Positions 29,895 to 35,697 of a stretch of 35,697 nucleotides of DNA are shown here, piece by piece (the first letter of the stretch is position 1; each line of letters opens with the position of its first letter). The DNA is from a virus. The stretch spans positions 1-35,697 of IMG/VR virus record IMGVR_UViG_3300046657_000030. The stretch is one strand, 5' to 3'. The translations under genes were made by a program, and so were the position numbers. Under the pieces are notes generated by a model. It worked only from the letters and a program-made list of their open reading frames with translations. It did not search any database and was not told the DNA's origin.

Positions 29895-30301
29895 CAGGCC
29901 TCCGAGCCGGCGGTGAGTTCGCCGTCCAGGTACTCCTGCACCATCGGCGCCAGCGGGTACGGCACATAGTCCGTGATCTCCCCGTGCGCGACCCAGGCAA
30001 CCTCGGCCAGCTCCTCGGCGTCGGCGACGTGCGCCTCGCCGGAGATCGGGGCGCAGGCCACGTAGTGCATCAGCCGGCCGGTGCTCGGGTGCACGCGGTC
30101 GCCGAGCACCTTGACCGCCTCGACCGTCAGGCCAGTCTCCTCCTCGGTCTCACGCACAGCCGCCTGCTCCGGCGACTCGCCGGCCTCGAGCTTGCCCGCC
30201 GGGAACTGCCAGCGCAGATCGCCCTCCTCGATTGCACGACGCACCAGCAGCACGCGGCTGCTCCGCACGATCACAGCCGCCGCTACGGGCCTCTCGTCCA
30301 T
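29894..30301 (-). CDS. Nudix hydrolase (Pif-like candidate)
   Basis: 135 residues with a complete Nudix box at 36-58 (GKLEAGESPEQAAVRETEEE followed by TGL). Nudix enzymes cleave nucleoside-diphosphate-linked compounds with Mg. In pSAM2-like elements a Nudix protein (Pif) next to the GntR repressor KorSA prevents redundant transfer between like strains; position near a GntR gene here suggests a similar role, by inference. GAGGAGAGG precedes the ATG at 30301. It sits 11 bases after the upstream HTH gene. Confidence 0.9.
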   Translation of the reverse strand: MDERPVAAAVIVRSSRVLLVRRAIEEGDLRWQFPAGKLEAGESPEQAAVRETEEETGLTVEAVKVLGDRVHPSTGRLMHYVACAPISGEAHVADAEELAEVAWVAHGEITDYVPYPLAPMVQEYLDGELTAGSEA

Positions 30302-30312
30302 GTCCTCTCCTC

Positions 30313-30885
30313 TCACCTCGGGAACCGCACCAGCCAGTCCGGCAGTGGCTTCTCGTCGGCGCTGTAGTGCACCAGCGCGTACTTGTAGCTCAACAGGTCC
30401 ACCGACCGCGCCGAGTCGGGGCCCTTCAGGATCGCCGGGCTCTCGCGCTCCAGCTGCCCGATCGCTGACTGGCGCTGCTCCCGATAGATTCTCGGCCGCT
30501 TCTTCTCGAGCTGGAGGAGCAGTCGGCGCAGCCGGTCGTCGTCGAGGTCGTTCGCGGCCTCGTACAGCCGGTTCAGCTCCTCGCGACGTCGATCTCGCGG
30601 GCCAGCAAGCTGGCCCGCACGAGCGCCAGCGAGTGCGGAGGAATTGGCGCGCTCCAGCTCGGCGAACGCTGCCCGCAATCCGCGTCGCCCCTCGCCGACC
30701 ACATCCCCACGGTGGCGGCGCGCCCGTTCCGAGAGGGCATCTGCGTTCGTCTCCCAGCCGGAGGGGCGGCTCAGCAACTCGACGAGCACGCCGCGGGCAC
30801 AGTAGGTGAGCCGGTCGTCCCGCAGCAGCTCGTTCGGGAGGATCGTGAAGTTCGCAGCCGGCTTCGACCGGCGGATCTTCAACAC
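30313..30885 (-). CDS. DnaD/Rep-like HTH protein
   Basis: 190 residues from a GTG. The N-terminal 70 residues (FTILPNELLRDDRLTYCARG, then VLVELLSRPSGWETNADAL) match the winged-helix start found in replication or regulatory proteins of Streptomyces plasmids and phages. The rest is helical, basic and unfamiliar. It heads the leftward operon with Nudix and GIY-YIG/HTH. It could be a regulator or a shortened replication protein. Confidence 0.72.
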   Translation of the reverse strand: MLKIRRSKPAANFTILPNELLRDDRLTYCARGVLVELLSRPSGWETNADALSERARRHRGDVVGEGRRGLRAAFAELERANSSALAGARAGQLAGPRDRRREELNRLYEAANDLDDDRLRRLLLQLEKKRPRIYREQRQSAIGQLERESPAILKGPDSARSVDLLSYKYALVHYSADEKPLPDWLVRFPR

Positions 30886-30946
30886 GCCGATCCCGTCTGG
30901 CGAGGGTAGGAAAAGCTGAGTACAGTCACCTTGCTCCTACAGATTG

Positions 30947-31015
30947 AGCGGGCCCACTACCCGCTGATCTACGAAACGGCCGGGCGGCTCCTACACCGCT
31001 CGGCCGTTGTTGTTT
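30947..31015 (+). ncRNA. Candidate small structured RNA or attenuator
   Basis: Two consecutive hairpins, AGCGGG/CCCGCT (30947-30965) and a 13-bp stem with one G-U (30975-30987 with 30996-31008), end in a U-rich TTGTTGTTT on the + strand. There is no + strand gene between the divergently placed leftward genes, so a short rightward RNA that stops here is possible. GCTCCTACA occurs twice (30933 and 30987). Promoter evidence is weak. Confidence 0.35.
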
Positions 31016-31019
31016 CGCG

Positions 31020-31048
31020 GGGCCCGCTCACTTGCATTGAGCGGGCCC
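31020..31048 (-). terminator. Hairpin after GntR repressor gene
   Basis: GGGCCCGCTC (31020-31029) pairs perfectly with GAGCGGGCCC (31039-31048) four bases beyond the leftward GntR stop; probable terminator without U tract. The GAGCGGGCCC arm recurs at 30946-30955. Confidence 0.6.
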
Positions 31049-31052
31049 TCGC

Positions 31053-31811
31053 TTACTCGTCGTCTACCTGCCAGGCCCCCGGCGGGTAGACGTCCTCCCA
31101 GACCTCAAGCGGCCCGTCCTCGTCGTGGAACACGTTGACGACCACGAGCACGGCGGCGGCAACTTCGTCAGGCAGGTCTACGCCTAGTGCCTCGAGTTCA
31201 TCGTTTGAGACGAGTCGCGCGGTCCGCCGCTCCGGAGAGCGGGTGACTTCCCGGCCGGTGCGCTCGGTGTAAATCTCCTGCCAGAACCGCTCGAAGGGCT
31301 GCTCCTGGAGCAGCTCGGGCACGTCGACCAAGGCGCGCATGTGGATGCATGAGAGATCGACCGTGGGCGGTCGGCCGGGCCGCCGGTGCACCCTTCGCCG
31401 CAGCACGATCTCGTCGTGGGGTTCGACTTCCAGCAGTTCAGCGATCTTTGGGTCAGCTACGGACCTGAGCCCGGCCCAGCGGTTCGTCACGGTCTCGCCC
31501 TGCGCGTAGGGCTGCCCCGTTCGCTCGATACGCCGCAGGCGCGCGGCGCCGGTGACAGCCACGTCGGATCGATCGGTGACGAAGGTGCCCTTGCCAGCCT
31601 CGGTTCGGATGAGCCCTTCGGCTTTCAGGATCTGCCATGCCTTGTTGATGGTGCTCGGAGAGGTTTTGAACTCGTCGATCACCTTTGTGTGGGACGGCAC
31701 CCTCTCGCCTGGGGCAAGCGCTCCGTCCTCGATCTTGCCTCGGTAGTGGGCGGCCAGCTCGGCTGGCGTCGTCGCTTTCCTGGGGGCTGACTTCTTGGGC
31801 GCTCTGGGCAC
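31053..31811 (-). CDS. GntR/UTRA-family repressor (KorSA-like role)
   Basis: 252 residues: basic N-terminal tail, GntR winged helix (about 15-82; YRGKIEDGALAPGERVPSHT, STINKAWQILKAEGLI), and a full UTRA domain (about 95-245). GTG start after AAGGAGG. In pSAM2-type elements, a GntR protein of this size (KorSA) silences the activator and transfer genes; similar repressors face small-gene operons as here. Two palindromic GTAGTGCTAC-like sites upstream are the likely targets. The specific function is inferred. Confidence 0.88.
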   Translation of the reverse strand: MPRAPKKSAPRKATTPAELAAHYRGKIEDGALAPGERVPSHTKVIDEFKTSPSTINKAWQILKAEGLIRTEAGKGTFVTDRSDVAVTGAARLRRIERTGQPYAQGETVTNRWAGLRSVADPKIAELLEVEPHDEIVLRRRVHRRPGRPPTVDLSCIHMRALVDVPELLQEQPFERFWQEIYTERTGREVTRSPERRTARLVSNDELEALGVDLPDEVAAAVLVVVNVFHDEDGPLEVWEDVYPPGAWQVDDE

Positions 31812-31826
31812 GTGGCGGCCTCCTTG

Positions 31827-31939
31827 GTGTAGTGCTACACGGTCTCCTCTCGAAGATTAGCTGCGCATTCGGGGTGCGTGGGCAGCGGATCTCTCTGAGG
31901 TTTGGATGTGGGGCTTGCAAGTAGCACTACTGTAGTGCT
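31827..31939. promoter_or_regulatory. Two GntR-type operators in divergent promoter
   Basis: GTGTAG-TG-CTACAC (31827-31840) and AGCACTAC-T-GTAGTGCT (31923-31939) share the TAGTGCTAC core. The first overlaps the leader of the GntR gene, the second lies before the rightward operon at 32025. Placement suits repression of both directions by the GntR protein. Confidence 0.65.
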
Positions 31940-31956
31940 TCACTAGGTCAAGCGAA

Positions 31957-31992
31957 AGGCCCCGCCGGCGCTGGTATCGCCGAACGGGGCCT
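31957..31992 (+). other. Leader hairpin before the rightward small-gene operon
   Basis: AGGCCCCG (31957-31964) pairs with CGGGGCCT (31985-31992), with an inner CGGCG/CGCCG stem. It lies between the operator and the GTG at 32025 in the mRNA leader; possible attenuator or stabiliser. Confidence 0.5.
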
Positions 31993-32024
31993 GGGCCGAA
32001 TCTCCTGCAACGAGGAGTCCAACC

Positions 32025-32435
32025 GTGAGCATTACTGTACTTAAAGCCGTACCTGCACAGACGCGCCAGCTCTCTGCCGGCACCATCACCGTCTTGGTCC
32101 GCGGCCAGCGGATCACCGTCGACTGCCCGTCGTGGTGCACCCACCCGCACACGGAGGCGTACCGGTCTCTGCCGGACGTGTCGCACCACGGCGACGCGAT
32201 CTCCCTCGCCGCCCCGAGTCACCAGGGCGTCGAGCAGGTGCTGACCGCCCGCATCTCCTCCTGGCCGTTCGCCGGCGACCCGGCCACCGAGTCCCCGTTC
32301 GTCGCATTCGACGCGGTCGGCGACGAGGTTGCCCAGCTCACCCCCGAGGCCGCGCTCGCGGCGGCCGACCAGACCATCGCCCACGGCTACACGCTCCGCG
32401 CCCTGGCCGCGACCATCTCGGGCGGCGTCCAGTGA
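32025..32435 (+). CDS. DUF6907-like protein
   Basis: 136 residues from a GTG after GAGGAG. A strand-rich start (TITVLVRGQRITVDC), CPSWC and following His residues (HPHTEAY, VSHHG) resemble the Streptomyces DUF6907 type as I recall it. Function unknown. First gene of a rightward series opposite the GntR repressor, therefore probably repressed by it. Confidence 0.7.
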   Translation: MSITVLKAVPAQTRQLSAGTITVLVRGQRITVDCPSWCTHPHTEAYRSLPDVSHHGDAISLAAPSHQGVEQVLTARISSWPFAGDPATESPFVAFDAVGDEVAQLTPEAALAAADQTIAHGYTLRALAATISGGVQ

Positions 32436-32707
32436 CTACCGCCCCCGCCATGTCGGCTGCTGACGTCGCCGCCCACGAGTCCGGCTCCTACGTCCGTGTC
32501 TCCCCGGAGATCCAGCGCGCTGTGGCCCGCTTCGAGACCGCTGCGCTGCGGGTCGAGGAACTGACCGCGTTGGACGCCCGCCACATGACCGGCGCCCAGT
32601 TCGACTCCCTGGCCCTCGCGCAGGACACGATCGCCGAGTCCCGGCAGGTGCTGGAGAAGGCCGGCCTGCTGCACCTGATCGACGCGGTGTCGGTGGTGGC
32701 GAAGTGA
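32432..32707 (+). CDS. Hypothetical helical protein
   Basis: 91 residues, GTG start (GTGA overlap). Entirely helical (IQRAVARFETAALRVEELTA). Next gene also begins by GTGA overlap. No family recognised. Confidence 0.65.
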   Translation: MTTAPAMSAADVAAHESGSYVRVSPEIQRAVARFETAALRVEELTALDARHMTGAQFDSLALAQDTIAESRQVLEKAGLLHLIDAVSVVAK

Positions 32708-32880
32708 CTACCGCTCCCGCCCCCACCAAGTCCGCTGATGAGGCCGAGTCTCGCCCCCGCCCGTCGGCCCGGCTCGCCGAGTCCCTGGGTGACGCCGATG
32801 CGGCCCGCCGCTCGTCGGGTGTGACGGCGCTCCGCGGCAAGACGACCGTCGCCACCGCGATCGAGCTGGCGGCTGCCTGA
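32704..32880 (+). CDS. 58-residue hypothetical protein
   Basis: GTG start overlaps the previous stop; its own stop overlaps the next start (TGATG). Low-complexity Pro/Ser/Arg start, then a helical end (TALRGKTTVATAIELAAA). The precise stitching between neighbours is the main support. Confidence 0.55.
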   Translation: MTTAPAPTKSADEAESRPRPSARLAESLGDADAARRSSGVTALRGKTTVATAIELAAA

Positions 32881-33050
32881 TGGATGCCACGCCGATCCGT
32901 ATCGACATGAACGCCCCCGACGGCCAGCTGATCCGGAAGACCGCCGAGTCCGGTGGCCACCTGGAGCTGCACGACTCGGCCCGGCCGGATGTTGCCCCGA
33001 TCGTCCTGGACGACTTCCTGATGGCGGTCATGCGCGGGGAGATCAACTGA
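32880..33050 (+). CDS. 56-residue hypothetical protein
   Basis: ATG overlaps the previous stop. MDATPIRIDMNAPDGQLI, an acidic strand-rich start and FLMAVMRGEIN end. Good codon usage and coupling support expression. No family recognised. Confidence 0.6.
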   Translation: MDATPIRIDMNAPDGQLIRKTAESGGHLELHDSARPDVAPIVLDDFLMAVMRGEIN

Positions 33051-33142
33051 TGCCGGCCGAACCTGAGCCCCGTCACGACCGGGCCGACGCCCCGCCCGCG
33101 TTGCCGCCGCTTCCGCAGCGGACTCCCGGCGGATCCCTCTAA
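33050..33142 (+). CDS. 30-residue Pro-rich peptide
   Basis: ATG overlaps the previous stop (TGATG). Pro/Arg-rich and probably disordered. May be a real leader-like peptide or a chance frame; a hairpin follows immediately. Confidence 0.35.
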   Translation: MPAEPEPRHDRADAPPALPPLPQRTPGGSL

Positions 33143-33144
33143 CT

Positions 33145-33185
33145 GCCGCGCTCGGGGTGTCCACCCCCAGCCCCCCGAGCGCGGC
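33145..33185 (+). terminator. Long GC hairpin
   Basis: A perfect 13-bp stem (33145-33157 with 33173-33185) with a 15-base loop, ending 58 bases before the next ATG. Terminator or member of the recurrent hairpin set. Confidence 0.6.
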
Positions 33186-33243
33186 GTAATCCCCGCACCA
33201 CCCCGTCCCATTCGCGTACTGCCTGTCGAAAGGTCATGCCGTT

Positions 33244-33720
33244 ATGCCTGAAACCGTCGAGATCATTCCCGCCCAGACCTGGTATGGGGGCGGCCAGCTC
33301 GTCACCGGTGCTGATGTTGTCCGTCACCTCGACCTGACCCTCACGATTCTGGAGCGGGACGGTTGGGTCCGGACCGACAGCAGTGGGGAGTCCGGCCTGA
33401 AGGGCCTCACCAAGTCGTCGTCCATCCGGGACATGCTGTACGGCCTCGTCACCGCGGTCCGCGACTTCGGCTCCGACCGGGGCCCTCACACCCTGCTGAT
33501 CGCGACGTACCGGGCTAGTGACGAGGGCAGTGACGCGGACACCCGCTTCGCCGCCGAGCGGTGCTTGCAGGCCGCGATCCGCGGCCGGTACGGCCTGAAG
33601 CCCCACGTCACGATCTGCATCAACGCCTGGGCGACCCGGCAGGGCCGCACCTTCGACGAGGTCCGGGAGCTGCTGGCCGCGGCCCGCGAACTGGCCATCG
33701 TCTACGGCCCCACCGCCTGA
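33244..33720 (+). CDS. DUF6197-like protein
   Basis: 158 residues; AAAGG precedes the ATG. The layout HLDLTLTILERDGWVR, a central GLVTAVRDFGSD helix and the closing INAWATRQGRTFDEVRELL resembles the actinobacterial DUF6197 family, frequent in Streptomyces mobile elements. Function unknown. The DEGSDADT part looks like a loop insertion. Confidence 0.7.
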   Translation: MPETVEIIPAQTWYGGGQLVTGADVVRHLDLTLTILERDGWVRTDSSGESGLKGLTKSSSIRDMLYGLVTAVRDFGSDRGPHTLLIATYRASDEGSDADTRFAAERCLQAAIRGRYGLKPHVTICINAWATRQGRTFDEVRELLAAARELAIVYGPTA

Positions 33721-33733
33721 CCAGCCCCTGACC

Positions 33734-33778
33734 GCCGCGCCCGCGGGCTGACAACCCCCGGCACCCGTCGGGCGCGGC
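33734..33778 (+). other. Intergenic hairpin
   Basis: GCCGCGCCCG (33734-33743) pairs with CGGGCGCGGC (33769-33778) over a 25-base loop that can form further pairs. It lies between two genes of the rightward series. Confidence 0.5.
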
Positions 33779-33815
33779 TTTCCACCCCCTCTCACCTGCA
33801 GCTGAAAGGCATGCC

Positions 33816-34013
33816 ATGGCCCGTTGGACTGTGACCCGTGAAGGCGTTGAAGGCCCCGGCATCGGCGGCCAGTACACGTACAGCGTCCGCGCCGAAACGG
33901 CGGACGAGGCGGTCGAGAAGGCCGCGGTGAAAGCGAATCGCCTGCACCACCGCATCAACCGCGGCGGCACCACTCTCGCCCCGAAGCCCGCTGTCATCCG
34001 CCGCATCAACTAG
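33816..34013 (+). CDS. Small basic protein
   Basis: 65 residues; GAAAGG upstream of the ATG. Strand-rich (WTVTREGVEGPGIGGQYTYS), then the helix TADEAVEKAAVKANR, reminiscent of small double-stranded-RNA- or ferredoxin-like folds. No family recognised. Confidence 0.65.
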   Translation: MARWTVTREGVEGPGIGGQYTYSVRAETADEAVEKAAVKANRLHHRINRGGTTLAPKPAVIRRIN

Positions 34014-34028
34014 CCCGAGGAAACCGTC

Positions 34029-34280
34029 ATGCCGCTTCCCGCCTGGATGAAGAGCCGGATCGACGACCGTGCCCGCGCTGCCGCCACCCTTGGCGCCGCG
34101 GCAGACCAGATGAACGTGTGCCGCCGTATCGCCGACGACCTGAACGCTGAGGGCCGGGACCACACCACGGACCCGTTTTGGCAGGCGGCCGTAGCTGAAT
34201 CGCACCGGCTGGAGGATGTGGCCGCCGCCGAGGGTTTCGACGTCCACGACATCGGCGAAGAGGCCGCCCGCCGCCGCTAG
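34029..34280 (+). CDS. Hypothetical helical protein
   Basis: 83 residues, ATG 15 bases after the previous stop with GAGGAAA upstream. Helical and charged (RIDDRARAAATLGAAADQM). No family recognised. Confidence 0.65.
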   Translation: MPLPAWMKSRIDDRARAAATLGAAADQMNVCRRIADDLNAEGRDHTTDPFWQAAVAESHRLEDVAAAEGFDVHDIGEEAARRR

Positions 34281-34392
34281 ACCACAGTCTGCCGCTCCGG
34301 ACACCGATGACGCGTACTGCGCGACCAAGGGCCCCTGCTCGATCATCCGCGAGCTCCGCGCGGGCGTCCGCCCAGCCGTCTACCGCGCCTGA
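34216..34392 (+). CDS. Possible small ORF (DAYCATKGPC end)
   Basis: A 58-codon frame overlapping the previous gene. Only its second half (DAYCATKGPCSIIRELRAGV) looks protein-like; the first half is probably the shadow of the overlapping gene, and no ribosome binding site suits a later start. The remaining bases to 34471 show no other gene. Confidence 0.3.
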   Translation: MWPPPRVSTSTTSAKRPPAAARPQSAAPDTDDAYCATKGPCSIIRELRAGVRPAVYRA

Positions 34393-34471
34393 AAGACCCA
34401 CCCCCCGGCCGCCAGGCCCCGCCCGACCTGCTCCACCTGCCATCGCCACATCTTCCGAGAGGACCACCGTC

Positions 34472-34573
34472 ATGTCTGTCATCGCCCTGGCCACCCGCTA
34501 CGACCAGGACAACCCCGGCGCCCCGTCCCTCGTGGACGAGCTGCACGGGGCCCGCCTCGGCGACGCCGCCTGA
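34472..34573 (+). CDS. 33-residue hypothetical protein
   Basis: ATG 34472 with GAGAGG upstream; the stop overlaps the next ATG (TGATG). Sequence MSVIALATRYDQDNPGAPSL. A longer upstream start at 34307 would give Pro/Arg/Ser-rich shadow sequence and is rejected. Confidence 0.5.
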   Translation: MSVIALATRYDQDNPGAPSLVDELHGARLGDAA

Positions 34574-34734
34574 TGTGGGTGCTGCTGGCCGCGATCGTCG
34601 TCGTCGGCCTCGCCCTCGCCGTCGTGAGCGCCGCCCGCCGGGAGCTGATGGCCAAGCCGCAGTCGACCCCTAACCCCTGCTGCGGGTGCACCCCCTGCAG
34701 CCACGCCCATCGAACCGCTAACCCCACGCACTGA
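34573..34734 (+). CDS. 53-residue membrane peptide with Cys tail
   Basis: ATG overlaps the previous stop. One transmembrane helix (WVLLAAIVVVGLALAVVSA) followed by a basic stretch and CCGCTPC with nearby His, a likely metal-binding tail on the cytoplasmic side. Function unknown. Confidence 0.6.
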   Translation: MWVLLAAIVVVGLALAVVSAARRELMAKPQSTPNPCCGCTPCSHAHRTANPTH

Positions 34735-34744
34735 AGGAGACCCC

Positions 34745-34912
34745 GTGCCCCGACTCGACACCGCCGACGGCAACCGCGACGCCGCCAAGAACGCCGACCG
34801 GCAGGCAGTCGACGCCCGCAAGGCCGGCAACACCGCCGACGCCGAGATGTACGAGGGATTCGCCCGCGAAGCCCGCCGCACCGCCGACGCCATCGACCAC
34901 CAGAACCGCTAA
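34745..34912 (+). CDS. 55-residue hypothetical protein
   Basis: GTG start after AAGGAGA. Highly charged, helical, Ala/Asp/Arg-rich (TADAEMYEGFAREARRTADA). Good spacing and a following hairpin support it. No family recognised. Confidence 0.6.
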   Translation: MPRLDTADGNRDAAKNADRQAVDARKAGNTADAEMYEGFAREARRTADAIDHQNR

Positions 34913-34930
34913 CCAGCTACCTGTCCCGCC

Positions 34931-34956
34931 GCCCCGCTCGGGATACCGAGCGGGGC
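34931..34956 (+). terminator. GC hairpin with GATA loop
   Basis: An 11-bp perfect stem (34931-34941 with 34946-34956) around GATA, 19 bases after the preceding stop. Confidence 0.65.
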
Positions 34957-35010
34957 CAGGGACCGGCCAACCACCCCACCACCCCGCATCAACGACATGA
35001 GGAGAAGGCC

Positions 35011-35337
35011 ATGGGACAGGAATGGGAGTCCAGCAAGCGCGGTGCGCGAAAGTTCGCCCGCGAGGTCGACCCGAACAAGTACTACTACACGGTCCACACA
35101 GCCGTGTACCCGTGGGGCGACGAACTGGTCTGCGACCGGTGGCAGTTCAACGAGAAGGCGTTGTGGCCGTTCACCGGCTGGCGTAGTGGCGCGGTGAGCG
35201 CCGAGGGGGCGTGCCTGCGGTTCGGGCCGATGCTCGACGAGATGCCTCGTCATGCCCGTCCGCTGTGGAAGCACGACGAGCCCCAGTACACCCCCGCAGA
35301 CCTGCTGAAGGCGCGCCGCGAGAGGGCGAGCCGCTGA
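35011..35337 (+). CDS. Hypothetical protein
   Basis: 108 residues; GAGGAGAAGG before the ATG. Aromatic, strand-rich core (KYYYTVHTAVYPWGDELVCD) suggests a small beta-sandwich. Stop overlaps the next start. No family recognised. Confidence 0.7.
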   Translation: MGQEWESSKRGARKFAREVDPNKYYYTVHTAVYPWGDELVCDRWQFNEKALWPFTGWRSGAVSAEGACLRFGPMLDEMPRHARPLWKHDEPQYTPADLLKARRERASR

Positions 35338-35564
35338 TGGCCGCCATCGCCATCGGCGCGGGAATCGTGCCCGACCAGACCACCTGCTGCTACGGGCGGC
35401 CCCTGGAACTCCGCAGCAGAGGCCGGATCTGGGACGAGGACCTGTGGGAGTGCCCGCGCTGTGGCTGCCGGCTGCAGACCAGCCTCTCCGACTCCGTGCC
35501 GCGCGGCCAGCGGATCGTCACCAGCATCTCGACTGCCAACTGCAGCCGGACCCACTCGGACTGA
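35337..35564 (+). CDS. Small zinc-binding-like protein
   Basis: 75 residues, ATG overlapping the previous stop (TGATG). TTCCYGRPLEL and CPRCGCRLQ look like a zinc ribbon. Function unknown. Confidence 0.65.
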   Translation: MAAIAIGAGIVPDQTTCCYGRPLELRSRGRIWDEDLWECPRCGCRLQTSLSDSVPRGQRIVTSISTANCSRTHSD

Positions 35565-35665
35565 CCGCTGCCTGTGGCCCCGGAGCAACGCCAGACCGCG
35601 CACCACCTGGCGCCGGGCCCGCAGGGAGCCGGGACAGTCCCAGCCCACACAGGAGGTTGAAGCAC

Positions 35666-35697
35666 ATGGCGAATTGGACCTGGAACGCAACCGTCGT
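35666..35697 (+). CDS. Start of a gene cut by the window end
   Basis: ATG at 35666 preceded by AGGAGG; only MANWTWNATV is visible before the sequence ends, so nothing can be said of function. Confidence 0.5.
   Translation, partial: MANWTWNATV

Noticed and set aside
35574-35660. 28-codon GTG frame before the last gene
   Set aside because: Gln/His/Pro-rich, no ribosome binding site and no overlap signal; probably untranslated spacer.

Overview
The window is high-GC actinobacterial DNA, most likely Streptomyces or a close relative. Coding is dense, GTG starts and 1-4 base stop/start overlaps (GTGA, ATGA, TGATG) are common, and third codon positions are strongly G/C. It holds no phage structural genes (no terminase, portal, capsid or tail). 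It reads as the integration, immunity, recombination and replication half of a temperate phage or phage-like integrative element. Its right part resembles the control region of an actinomycete integrative and conjugative element (AICE). Which class the whole element belongs to depends on sequence to the right of the window.

Layout. Bases 1-1316: a homopolymer-rich contig edge, a DUF6233-like gene and a GntR-family regulator, both leftward. Bases 1330-3122: a probable attP with repeated TGGGAGA boxes, a leftward tyrosine integrase and a small Cys-rich protein. Bases 3268-4577: the lysogeny switch, made of a leftward XRE repressor, a rightward Cro-like protein and an excisionase-like protein around arrays of 10-bp-phased repeats. 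Bases 4680-13526: a rightward operon of small proteins surrounding a sliding-clamp-like protein, a YqaJ exonuclease, a RecT annealing protein, a multi-HTH protein and a WhiB-like protein. Bases 13561-13926: a tRNA-Leu(UAA) and an antisense Phd-type antitoxin. Bases 14091-17668: HNH endonuclease, replication initiator with iteron-like repeats inside the gene, DnaC-like loader and DnaB helicase. Bases 17668-26000: many small zinc-ribbon or HTH proteins, a HIT-family protein, a small divergent regulator with palindromic operators, and a DnaQ-like exonuclease. Bases 26084-26628: a probable toxin-antitoxin pair.

Bases 26782-31811 are an accessory, mostly leftward block. It contains two different GIY-YIG proteins, one fused to a Phd/YefM-like antitoxin domain and one fused to a helix-turn-helix domain. 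It also has a Nudix protein, a DnaD/Rep-like HTH protein, a two-helix membrane peptide, a possible ribbon-helix-helix protein between paired palindromes, and a GntR/UTRA repressor. GntR plus Nudix recalls the KorSA/Pif control pair of pSAM2-type elements. Bases 32025-35697 are a rightward run of very small genes starting opposite the GntR operators and cut off by the window end.

Inferred working: the XRE/Cro switch controls the long rightward operon. YqaJ/RecT provide recombination. Initiator, loader, helicase and clamp start replication at an origin inside the initiator gene. The integrase uses the repeat-flanked site beside it. The right block appears to carry a second, GntR-based control circuit plus stability or exclusion functions. 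GC-rich hairpins recur just upstream of ribosome binding sites across the rightward operons.
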